Below are positions 53,930 to 62,689 of a DNA stretch of 64,000 bases, piece after piece. The translations under genes and the position numbers were made by a program. Origin of the DNA: Ichthyophis bannanicus (lineage: Eukaryota > Chordata > Amphibia > Gymnophiona > Ichthyophiidae); the NCBI GenBank assembly GCA_033557465.1, contig CM066048.1:19320305-19384304 (forward strand), in the 5' to 3' direction. Under the pieces are notes generated by a model. The model worked only from the letters and a program-made list of their open reading frames with translations. It searched no databases and was not told where the DNA came from. Each line of letters opens with the position of its first letter. The first letter of the stretch is position 1.

Positions 53930-54117
53930 TAACTGAGGAGAGGCAGTTGGGAAGGTGGGAAGGCAGCACGCAGGTGTGTTGGGATGCTTCCAAAAACGTT
54001 CTGATTGGACGCTGGGAAGCGTTCCCGCACAGACTCTGTCGGTACCGACGTACCCATATGTGAAGACTTATTCCTGCTGTTCCCAGAGATGACCTGTTAC
54101 AGGTAAGTAACTGTGCT
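53930..54117 (+). repeat. Right terminal repeat of B with putative recombinase site
   Basis: An inverted left repeat, including GGTACC palindrome and ATTGG, followed by GTTAC/GTAAC arms around AGGTAA (54096-54112). Confidence 0.85.
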
Positions 54118-54220
54118 TTACCTAACATCCAAATGAACATTCATTTTCATTCCAAGTTGTAATGCGACAAAACAGGACAAAAACCAAGGGGATGAATATT
54201 TTTTTTTACAAGGCACTGTA

Positions 54221-54350
54221 TCCTAGTCCTCTCCAGTTGTGTTGTCTGTCTTGGCTAGAGTGTAAACTCGTATAAGCAGGGACTGTCTCTTATATGCCTC
54301 TGTACAGCGCTGCATGTGCTTGTAGTGCTATACAAATGATTGGTAGTAAT
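54221..54350 (+). repeat. Host L2 LINE: 3' UTR tail beyond the Tc1 element
   Basis: The sequence 'tagagtgtaaactcgtataa' 'gcagggactgtctcttatat' then 'ctgtacagcgctgcatgtgc' and 'tagtgctatacaaatgattg' is the usual L2 3' UTR. It continues the L2 broken at 21446, 32.8 kb away, across a TA target duplication. Confidence 0.75.
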
Positions 54351-55623
54351 AGGAGGAATCTCTATGGGCACGCTTCCTCTTTTAAAGAGTCAATAGTCTT
54401 AAGGGAATCTGCCGAGCCACAGTTTGGAGCCAACATCTGTTGACTAAGGATAGTGTCTGTGATGCCAACTGGCTACTACTACCACTACCTTGAAGTTGGA
54501 AAAGACTCTGAACTAGTCTTAACAAGCTGCAGCCACATAGATAAGCCTGTTAATATCTGGAAAGGAGACTGGCCTTGATGACCGTTTGGCCTAACCTAGT
54601 ATGGCAAAGTCTGGTGTACAGTGGTCAAACCTGAAACCTTAAGAACAAGAAGCCATAGCCATAAGACTGGAGCCACAGAAGCTATCGGCAGAAGATGGAT
54701 TTAATGTCAAATGACTAGACTCCAGGCATGCACCCAGGGTCTCCTGAGAACCTATGGCTGCGCCTGCTAAAGCATTCTTAAGGAAGATCTTGACCTAAAA
54801 CAAACTCTTCATGTGCAGGATGGGCATGTGCTTAGTTGAAGTCATGATCAGGACTCTTACATCAGGAAGCCTGAAGGTTCTTATCCCACTCTAGGGCTGA
54901 GGGGACAGCCAAATCAGGACCTTGAAGCCTGGAGAGCCCAGCTCAGGGGTTTCCTTCCTAAAACCCTACTCACTGCTGCATAGGGTCAGAGAGGAATGAA
55001 CACAGCAGACCACCAGATACCACCAAGTATAAGGTGGACCCGCCTTCTAACCTCGCCCAGAAGTATGCTAGATGCAGAGCTGCTATAGCGCTCTGAAAGA
55101 GTCTAAACAGGACCCATCCGTCAAAGCCAGATCATGGAGATCCCAGCCTTCCTCTTTCTTCTGACTTACCTTTCAACTAACCCTGTATAGAACAAGATTG
55201 AGCTCCCAGAGAAATGAAAGAGTGCAAGGTTGCAGTAGAGATCATGACTACTCTAACTGCATGTTATAGGGAGTATACATGTGCCGTGGGTCCCTGGAGG
55301 GGAAGCCCATGCTTCAAGCCTCTGCAGTGCAGCTAGCCAGACTAAATACAGCCCATGGGCTGTTTCAGGAGCTGCAGTGCAAATCAGTTGACAAGGAGCA
55401 TCCCTGAGGACCCCCATGGGCCACTGGGCATGTGGCTAAGGCCACACTTCAACTCCGCTGGGCCCAAGCTGCCACCTGAAGTGGCTGCAGTACTCACTGG
55501 CAAGAAAATAAAAAAGAAAGGAGGGGCAAGAGCCACAAATAGCATATGGCCCTGCACAGGTGGGCCCGGAATACCAAAGAAAAGTGCCCCAGCTTTGAAT
55601 CCATAATGGGGGCAAAAAGTAGT
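54351..55623. other. Unassigned sequence
   Basis: No long open frame, terminal repeat or repeat phrase recognised. It is A/G-rich in places. It may be background sequence like 10741-11540. Confidence 0.4.
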
Positions 55624-55790
55624 TCCTGATCGGTCCTCCAGTTTAGTCCTCCACAATCGGGTAGTGCACCTCCTCCTGCAGCCTGGAGACTGGACCAATC
55701 AAATCTTCTGTAGTATATATGCAGACGGAGCTCCCAGAAGCCCCCAGTGTGTCCAGTCTCCTTGCAGCTTGAGGACGTGTGTGCCCTTCC
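55624..55790 (+). promoter_or_regulatory. Left terminal repeat of G
   Basis: AGTATATATGC at 55711-55721 is a TATA-like element at a place comparable to the TATAAATA of D. It recurs inverted at the right end (61470-61495). Confidence 0.45.
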
Positions 55791-56565
55791 TGGGAACACT
55801 TAGTGACACTTGGGGGAGCAACACTAGTTAGTCTTTTTGGGGTTTGCTTTATCCCTTTCCTGCCTTACCTTTTCTTTCCTAGGTAGCTGTCTCTTTAAAA
55901 AAAAAAAAAAGAGTTGACACAAGGGGCCTCCCGGGGTGAGAAGCCAGTCCTGCATTGGGCTCCTGCCTTCCTCCCGGTGTATTTGGACAGCCACGGTTGA
56001 GCTCTCCCCTAGGCTGCACGGGGAAGAGCCATACCTGTTCCAGCATTACCTTGTCATCTGAGCTGCTGGCTGTCTCACTTTGCTGTTTTTCAGAGCTGAT
56101 AGGACTTTTACCTTCATTCCCTTCCTCGGGTACTGCAGCTCCCTCCCGTTGCTGTTTTCAGCGGGTCTGTCTGCTCCCCGACGTCCCGATTCCGTGTTTT
56201 TCTACTTTTGCCCTTCCTTTGGAGTCCGTTTCTTTTATTTTTAATTTACTCCGGTTTACTTTGTATTTTCGCGCCCTTTTTACCGCGGGTGCTCGAGTGC
56301 GGCGGCCATTTTGAAACTCTAAAGGGAACTTCTCCGTGCCAATTTTAAACACTTGTGCACGGGTTCCCCTGGCATTTTTGGATTTTTTTAGCCTGGCGAT
56401 TTTGCTCAGGGCATTCCTAGGATTCTAGGGAGTATTTTATTTTATAAGGAAAAAAAAAAAAAGCAGTTAAAGACCAGTGCTTATTTTCATCGGGTTAGTC
56501 CCTTTGGCGTGGGCTTTCCCTGTTTCTGCTTCCCTTCTATTCCGCTTGGCGGGAGGTGTCAGCAG

Positions 56566-58062
56566 ATGGCTGCCAAATCACAGTGCGTGATTTGCGGGTC
56601 ACGCAGGGGTGCGGTGTCTGACTCTGGAATCTGCAGGTGCTGTGTCTCAGTTTCTTCAGACCTGGAGCATTCACTGGAACTGAAGGAGCTGCCTGTCCCG
56701 GGTGACGCTTCTCTAGCTGGGGAGAGTGGCCCTTCGTCGGGCGTTCACCCGTCTGGTTCAGTACCGCCGTCCAACGGGTCTGTCCCTGAGTTGCAGCATA
56801 CGGCTGTGGCAGCGCCACCTGTAGATTTTTCACCAGATTTCGTTCTCCTTATGCATCAGGCTTTCCGCTTGAGCCGGTCCGGTCAGCTGCCGGAGGCTTG
56901 GCCCACGCCCTTCCCCCCTTGCTCCTCAGGGGAGGTTCAGCGCTCTTCTCAGCCGGCCGCCAAGAGGCTCAGGTCTGTGGACCAGGATCAGGACACCCTT
57001 TGTTTCCCTGATGCTGAGGCGGAGGGTGATCCTGAGACTGAGGCTGACGAATTGGAGGACGGGGAGATCCCGGAGCCGGAAGATCAGGCTAGAATCATTC
57101 GCGTATTTCGTAGGGACGAGCTAGTCCCTTTGATCACGGAGTCTCTTCAGACCCTTAAACTAGCTGTGGCTCGGCCGCTGGAAGAGGAGGGTCTGGAGGA
57201 CCCTCTCATTCAGGCGGTCAGGGACGCCCAGGTGAGGTTTCCTGTACACCGGGTTGTTGAGCAGATGATCCAATCTGAGTGGGATCAACCAGAATCCGGT
57301 TTGAAGGGCATTCGGACCATGAATCGTCTCTACCCCTTGGCTGTCAAGGACAAGGACTTGTTCAAGTCACCGCGGGTGGATGCTGCGGTGTCGGCGGTGA
57401 CTAAGAAAACCACCATCCCAGTTGAAGGCGCCGCGGCCTTAAAGGATGCGCAGGATAAGAAGGTTGATAATTTGTTGAAGCAAGCCTTCGATACCAACGC
57501 CTTGGCCCTACAAGCCTCCATTTGTGGGGCGTGGGTTGCTCGGGCTTGCTTGCGTTGGTCCCAGCGTCTGCACTCGGGCTCCGGCCTGGATCAGCAGGGG
57601 TTGCTGGAAGTTACCCGCATGGAGTCCGGGTCGGCTTACCTGGCGGATCTGCTTTATGATTTGATCCGCTCCTTGGCTAATAGTATGGCCTCCGTGGTGG
57701 CGGCACGTCGGTCCATCTGGCTACGCAACTGGGCGGCCGACGGATCTTCCAAGTCTCGCCTCAGTAAGCTGCCCTTCAAGGGCAGGCTGTTTGGTGAGGC
57801 TCTAGACAAGTTGGTCAAAGATCTCGGTGAATCTAAGGGTGGTAGATTGCCGGAAGATAAGCCTAAACTCAATAGATCGTCGCCCTCGGCGCGCGGTCAG
57901 TTTCGGGACTTTCGCAGGTTTCGTTCTTCCCGACTGTGGACATCTCAGCGTGGTCGCTTTGGAGCCAGTTCTCAGGGGTTTCGTGGTTTCAGAGGAGCAG
58001 GACGAGGCTTCTCCGGAGCCTCATCTTCCTCGTCCTCTTCCTTTAATCGCAAGCCACAATGA
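56566..58062 (+). CDS. Gag-like protein of DIRS G
   Basis: The first ATG of the frame is 56566, giving about 498 residues. Residues 5-25 carry CVICGSRRGAVSDSGICRCC, a Cys motif shared with D. A Ser/Pro linker and an acidic block (PETEADELEDGEIPEPEDQ) follow. The core is EDPLIQAVRDAQVRFPVHRV, ESGLKGIRTMNRLYPLAVKD, SPRVDAAVSAVTKKTTIPVE and SICGAWVARACLRWSQRL. A basic Arg/Phe/Gly-rich tail (GQFRDFRRFRSSR, GFRGAGRGFSG) follows. The stop TGA sits in CACAATGAAGC, a string kept in D, and overlaps the pol frame. The presumed role is RNA coating. It has no frameshift or stop and is the best type II Gag here. Confidence 0.85.
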   Translation: MAAKSQCVICGSRRGAVSDSGICRCCVSVSSDLEHSLELKELPVPGDASLAGESGPSSGVHPSGSVPPSNGSVPELQHTAVAAPPVDFSPDFVLLMHQAFRLSRSGQLPEAWPTPFPPCSSGEVQRSSQPAAKRLRSVDQDQDTLCFPDAEAEGDPETEADELEDGEIPEPEDQARIIRVFRRDELVPLITESLQTLKLAVARPLEEEGLEDPLIQAVRDAQVRFPVHRVVEQMIQSEWDQPESGLKGIRTMNRLYPLAVKDKDLFKSPRVDAAVSAVTKKTTIPVEGAAALKDAQDKKVDNLLKQAFDTNALALQASICGAWVARACLRWSQRLHSGSGLDQQGLLEVTRMESGSAYLADLLYDLIRSLANSMASVVAARRSIWLRNWAADGSSKSRLSKLPFKGRLFGEALDKLVKDLGESKGGRLPEDKPKLNRSSPSARGQFRDFRRFRSSRLWTSQRGRFGASSQGFRGFRGAGRGFSGASSSSSSSFNRKPQ

Positions 58063-59962
58063 AGCGAGGCGGGCTCTGGAGGGAAGCCCGGTTATCGGGG
58101 GTCGCTTACGCGATTTTCTTCCTTCTTGGGCCCAAATTACGTCAGATCAGTGGGTGTTACAGATTATCGAAGAGGGTTATGCGCTAGAGTTTGCCTGCCC
58201 GCTTCCGGATTCATTTGTTATGTCTCCCAGCAGGGGGGAGCAAAAGACGCGGGACATCCGCGTGACTCTGAATCGGCTCCTCTCCCTAGGGGCGGTAGTT
58301 CCCGTCCCTCCTTTGGAAAGAGGCGCCGGTCACTACTCCATCTATTTTGTGGTCCCCAAAAAGGGCGGTTCCCTTCGTCCAATCTTAGATCTCAAAGGCG
58401 TGAACCGCACTCTCAGGGTGCCGCACTTCCGTATGGAGACCCTGCGGTCAGTCATTGTCGCGGTACGTCAAGGAGAGTTTCTGTCGTCCCTCGATCTCTC
58501 CGAGGCCTATCTACACATTCCCATCCGGCCGTCCCATCAAAGGTTTCTCCGCTTCGCATTTCCTTGGGGCCACTTCCAATTTCGGGCCATGCCGTTTGGT
58601 CTCGCCACGGCTCCCCGCACATTCACAAAGGTGATGGTAGTGGTCGCGGCGGCCTTGCGCAAAGAGGGTATCTTAGTCCACCCGTATCTCGACGTCTGGT
58701 TGATTCGAGCAAAGTCCAACCAAGAGAGTGTGCAAGTCACGAACAAGGTGGTGGCCCTGTTGCGAGCTCTCGGCTGGGTGGTGAACGAACGCAAGAGCTG
58801 TCTGTGCCCGACTCAGGAGCTCGAATACCTGGGAGTACACTTCGACACGGCGCGGGGCTTGGTGTGTTTGCCGCAGCGCCGTGTTCTGGCTTTGCAGAAT
58901 CTCGTCTGCCTCTTCCGGGGGATGACCGCTCCATCCGCGTGGTGGTACCTTCGGCTTCTTGGCACGATGGCGGCGATCCTGGAGGTGGTGCCTTGGGTGC
59001 GCTTCCATATGCGTCCGCTCCAGAGTGCTCTCCTGCGTCGTTGGTCCAACCAGTTCGACTCGTTGAACATGAGATTGCCTTGCCCGAAACCGTTTCGCCG
59101 TTCGCTCCGGTGGTGGCTCTCCTCCAAGAACCTGAAGCGGGGGATTCCCTTGGAGCCTCCGCTTTGGGTTCCGTTCACTACGGATGCCAGCCTATCCGGC
59201 TAGGGTGCGCACTGCGAAACCCGCTTCACGCAGGGGGAATGGTCTCCCCTGGAGGCCTCTTGGTCGATCAACCGGCTCGAGTTGCGGGCGGTGCGGCTAG
59301 CCCTATTAGCCCTCGAAGCCCTGGTCCTCGGTCGACCTGTGCGGATTCTCTCGGACAATGCGACCACAGTAGCTTACATCAATCGTCAAGGGGGCACCGG
59401 CAGCGTAGCCCTGGAATCGGAGGCGACTGCTTTGTTCAATTGGGTGCAGACTCGTCTTCCGGCGATCTCGGCAGCGCATATTGCAGGCGCAGACAATGTT
59501 CAGGCCGATTTTCTCAGCAGTGTGTGGGTAGACCCCGGAGAGTGGGAGCTAAACCCGCAGGTTTACGCGCAAATAGTTCATCGGTGGGGTCCGCCCATCA
59601 TGGATCTCATGGCGACGTTTCAGTCGGCCAAGACGGGGCGCTTCTTCAGCAGGCGACGAGAACGCATGTCCGAGGGGCTCGACGCTCTCATTCAGCCGTG
59701 GCCAACGTCCGGTCTTCTTTATGTCTTTCCTCCGTGGGCTCTGATCGGCCGGGTCGTTCAACGCATCGAGGGCCACCGGGGTCGAGTGTTGCTGGTAGCC
59801 CCGGATTGGCCCAGGAGACCCTGGTATGCTGACCTGGTCAGGCTGCGCGACGGCATTCCTTGGCTCTTGCCCGCCTTGCCGGATCTTCTTCAGGGGCCCT
59901 TGCGGATGCCCCAAGTGGGTCGATTCTCGCTTATGGTTTGGCCATTGAGAGGGCTCGGCTAA
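57827..59962 (+). pseudogene. Pol of DIRS G: RT, RNase H and methyltransferase-like, one nonsense codon
   Basis: A single frame is open from inside gag to 59962 apart from TAG at 59201-59203. RT blocks: ITSDQWVLQIIEEGYALEFA, GHYSIYFVVPKKGGSLRPIL, GEFLSSLDLSEAYLHIPIRP (motif A), AMPFGLATAPRTFTKVMVVV and VHPYLDVWLIRAKS. The catalytic YLDD has become YLDV (GTC at 58694-58696). RNase H: FTTDASLSG, then TAG where F has Trp (TDASQLGWGAH), then NRLELRAVRLALLALEALVL, ILSDNATTVAYINRQGG and ADNVQADFLSS. The methyltransferase-like part is PIMDLMATFQSAKTGRFFSR through LLYVFPPWALIGRVVQR. Two point changes therefore inactivate an otherwise continuous protein of about 700 residues. Confidence 0.88.
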
Positions 59963-61002
59963 AAAAGAAGGGTTACTCCCCCGCGGTGATTGCCACCCTC
60001 CTGCGGGCGCGTAAAACGTCCACCTCTCTTACTTATGTTCGGGTTTGGAGAATCTTTGAAGACTGGTGCTCCCGGCGGGGAGTCCGTGCAGCGACGGTTT
60101 CCATGCCCGTCGTTTTAAGTTTTCTCCAGGATGGTTTTGATAAGGGTCTTGCTGCTAGCTCCCTGAAAGTCCAGTTGGCGGCTATCGCCTGTTATCGCGG
60201 CAAAGTTTTGGGCCGTCCCCTCGGATCTCATCCAGACGTCCGTCGTTTTCTTACGGCGGTTTTTCATTTGCGGCCTTCCCGCAGGATCTTCGTTCCTCCG
60301 TGGGACTTGAATCTCGTGCTGCGGGCCCTGGTTCGCGAACCTTTTGAGCCCCTGCGTAGGGCGTCTCTGAAAGATCTCACGCTGAAGACGGTTTTTCTCG
60401 TGGCCATCTGCTCGGCGAGGCGTATTTCCGATCTCCAAGCGCTGTCCTGCAGGGAGCCCTTTTTGACCTTTTCCCAGGATCGGGTGGTTCTCCGTCCGGT
60501 TCCTTCTTTTTTGCCTAAGGTGGTTTCTCCTTTTCATGTGAATCAGGCAGTGTTCCTCCCGGTGCTGCCTTCTGGCTCCGCCAAGGCTGCGGACAAGGGG
60601 CTTCACTGTCTAGATGTGGGTCGCGTGCTTCGTCGTTATTTGAAGGTTACCGAATCGTTTCGAAAGACCGACCACTTGTTCGTGCTCTTCGGAGGGGCAC
60701 GGAAGGGGGAGGCGGCGGCTAAAGCCTCCATTGCAAGATGGCTCAAAGAAGCAATCGCGTCCGCGTATCTGTTGCAGCAGCGGCCGATTCTGGAGGGGAT
60801 CCGAGCTCACTCCACAAGGGCTCAGGCGACCTCTTGGGCGGAGTATAGCCTAGTTCCGCAAGCGGACATCTGTAAGGCGGCCACTTGGTGGTCGTCACAT
60901 GCTTTCAGTAAACACTATCGGTTGGATGTGTTAGCCGCTCGAGATTCCTGTTTTGGTTCGGCGGTTCTGCGCGCCGGGTGGCAAGGTCCCGCCCGGTGTT
61001 GA
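59860..61002 (+). CDS. Tyrosine recombinase of DIRS G
   Basis: 380 codons, overlapping the end of pol by about 100 bp in the -1 frame. N-terminal core-binding domain: SILAYGLAIERARLKKKGYS, SLTYVRVWRIFEDWCSRRGV, SSLKVQLAAIACYRGKV. Catalytic domain: LVAICSARRISDLQALSC (Arg about 187), GIRAHSTRAQATSWA (His 317, Arg 320) and SSHAFSKHYRLD (His 347, Tyr 353), the full set expected of a tyrosine recombinase. Residues are counted from 59860, which is TTG; the aligned codon in D is ATG (ATGGCGCCTGCC). So the start codon may have been lost here, or translation may begin otherwise. In the cell this enzyme is expected to insert circular DNA copies without target duplication. Confidence 0.85.
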   Translation: MALARLAGSSSGALADAPSGSILAYGLAIERARLKKKGYSPAVIATLLRARKTSTSLTYVRVWRIFEDWCSRRGVRAATVSMPVVLSFLQDGFDKGLAASSLKVQLAAIACYRGKVLGRPLGSHPDVRRFLTAVFHLRPSRRIFVPPWDLNLVLRALVREPFEPLRRASLKDLTLKTVFLVAICSARRISDLQALSCREPFLTFSQDRVVLRPVPSFLPKVVSPFHVNQAVFLPVLPSGSAKAADKGLHCLDVGRVLRRYLKVTESFRKTDHLFVLFGGARKGEAAAKASIARWLKEAIASAYLLQQRPILEGIRAHSTRAQATSWAEYSLVPQADICKAATWWSSHAFSKHYRLDVLAARDSCFGSAVLRAGWQGPARC

Positions 61003-61014
61003 CTGCTCTGCTAC

Positions 61015-61112
61015 ATCCCGATTGTGGAGGACTAAACTGGAGGACCGATCAGGAAATGAAAATTACACTAACCTGGTAATTGTAGTTCCTGAAGGGTCCA
61101 GTTTATTCCTCC
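61015..61112 (+). repeat. Internal complementary region of G
   Basis: 61019-61052 is complementary to the left tip, and 61053-61108 to the right tip. Confidence 0.88.
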
Positions 61113-61439
61113 TTCCCGCCCGAGTATCAGGTTGTTTAGTGCGGCGCGCTTTTTCGAACGGGTGGGTCCTAAGGCGGCTGCTTCTTTTCCGTTCTGCCTT
61201 TTTTGCGGCTGCGCTCTTTGTAAGTGCTATTCCTTCTATTTGACTTCCAGCCAGCTCTCTTGGGATCTTGGTTGTGGACTGTCTTTTTGCTTCCGGGGCG
61301 TCGCTAGAGGCGCGGTGCAGTGTTCTGGCTTCCTCGTTTGGGGAGGGGGCTCATATCTTATTGAGGGGAAAGATTTTATTCTTTAGTCTACATGTTTTTT
61401 TCTATTAGTCTAATGTGTTGCTTCGTTAAGTTTGCTTTG

Positions 61440-61603
61440 TTACTAGTTCACTGGGGGCTTCTGGGAGCTCCGTCTGCATATATACTACAGAAGATTTGAT
61501 TGGTCCAGTCTTCAGGCTGCAGGAGGAGGTGCACTACCCGATTGTGGAGGACTAAACTGGACCCTCCAGGAACTACAATTACCAGGTTAGTGTAATTTTC
61601 ATT
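61440..61603 (+). repeat. Right terminal repeat of G with putative recombinase site
   Basis: The inverted left repeat, then AATTAC and GTAATT arms around CAGGTTAGT (61577-61597). Confidence 0.85.
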
Positions 61604-62269
61604 TGTGCGTTTAAAAAAAAAAAAAAAAAAAAAAAGAAAAAGCTAGGGGATGCAGGCTGCTTTGGGCCATATGACTGAACACTGCAGTGGCAAAGTTTTT
61701 AAAAAGGCCGTAAAAAACTGCAATGAATAAAGAAGCAGGGCCATGGCAAAATGGCAGTTCTGAAAAAAGAATTGCAAGACTTATTGGGCTGACCGGAGAA
61801 TCCTGATTAGGGAAGCTCCAGATGTGTATGTGTTTTTTATTTTGTTTTTAAATTTGAAGCTGCTTTATTAAAAACAGCAGAGAGCCAAATACTGCTCGTT
61901 GAAACCAATGGGGGGAAAAATCTGAAAAGTACACAGCAAGGGCGGTAGGAGGGAAGGTAGACTTCGGCACAACTTGCTGACCCCCTGGGCACCTCCCCCC
62001 ACCTCTGGGACCTTGTAGGGCTATCCTTTTCTTCAGGCCCATCAAGTGTTAGTAACCCATGAGAAGTATTGTTTGACACAGGTGGCCTCTGTTCCAGGAG
62101 ACATAAGCGAACCCATGCTTCAAGCAACATTGAGTCTTTCCGGGTGCAATCCCAATGACCACTGCATTGTAGTGTGGGAAAGGAGATTCTGACCTATCGC
62201 ACCAGTCCACACAGCTTTCCACCTGCTGGAAACACAAACTACTGGCTTTTCTAAGTGTGGTATCAGAGT
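61604..62269. other. Unassigned sequence with poly-A run
   Basis: A run of about 25 A at 61611-61635 follows G directly. The remainder has no recognisable frame or repeat. Confidence 0.4.
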
Positions 62270-62689
62270 ATTTCTCTAGGAACAAGCAGGAAGTAAATAC
62301 TCGCATATGGGTGATGTCATCACCGGAGCCACTTGGGAATGCTTCCCAGCTTCCATAGGAATCTTTTGGGAGCTTCATCGCGCATATGTGCATGCCTGAG
62401 CGAACTTACTTCAGTCTTCTGTTTTCCGCGGAGCCTACTAGACGTTTGCCTTGTCCTTGGGAAAGCGTGATTCGTTTGCCCCATTGCAGGTGTGTTTCTT
62501 TCGAGTGATTGAGGTTGTTTTCATTTCTATACTTCCTGCCTTTCATCGGGGGGGAGGGGGGGGCGTTGATACCCGTGACTGTCGGTTTTTCCTTTTTCCC
62601 TTAGTTTTTCAGTGTGTCTCTTTCCCATGCATTCCCTGATTAGCTTAGGATGTTGGAGTCTTGATTTGATGGAGGCTGTCTTCCCCAAC

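Larger units (their letters stand above)
37477..54117 (+). mobile_element. DIRS element B (type I, gag-bearing, pol decayed), split by three insertions
   Basis: The left tip is at 37477 and the right tip ends AACTGTGCT at 54117. The ends match each other: left 'cgcttcccagcgtccaatca' is inverted at 54000-54025. The interior is collinear with C: B 42300-42350 matches C 46430-46480, B 48127-48330 matches C 46930-47120, and B 53108-53250 matches C 47172-47310. Inserted are a CR1 (40858-42157), element C (42830-48126) and a LINE with monomers (48385-53107). Removing B rejoins the Tc1 spacer 'ggtcca' to 'ttac'. Own length is about 5.3 kb. Confidence 0.88.
21448..54218 (-). mobile_element. Tc1/mariner transposon, stretched to 32.8 kb by nested insertions
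   Basis: The left tip CGGTGCCTTGTGAAAGTATT at 21448 pairs with the right tip AATATTTTTT...CAAGGCACTG ending 54218. TA duplications sit at 21446-21447 and 54219-54220. The transposase is on the minus strand: C-terminal part at 21820-22674, N-terminus at 35587-35640. The characteristic Tc1 spacer ('gatcatgtgacactgattgc', 'aattatgtgacttctgaatt') lies at 35705-35826, and more spacer at 37379-37476 and 54118-54150. Inserted are D, an LTR-like element, and B. Own sequence sums to about 1.7 kb, normal for Tc1. Confidence 0.88.
55624..61603 (+). mobile_element. DIRS element G (type II, nearly complete)
   Basis: The left tip (T)TCCTGATCGGTCCTCCAG and the right tip ending GTGTAATTTTCATTT are joined and complementary in the ICR at 61019-61108. 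The left repeat 55635-55790 recurs inverted at 61440-61570. It encodes gag (intact), pol (one stop, one active-site change) and YR (intact frame). No foreign insertion is present. It is the youngest or best kept type II copy. Confidence 0.9.

Noticed and set aside
54351..55623. Host exon within the unassigned stretch
   Set aside because: Short frames only, with no splice-bounded frame showing a recognisable domain. A homology search would be needed and I cannot support a gene.
58126..59832. A second long plus-strand ORF (568 codons) overlapping G pol
   Set aside because: It shows no domain and runs in another frame of the GC-rich pol. The pol frame carries all RT and RNase H motifs.
61611..61635. 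Poly-A as the 3' end of a retroposed gene
   Set aside because: The run follows the right tip of G directly, and no coding or processed-gene sequence lies upstream of it.
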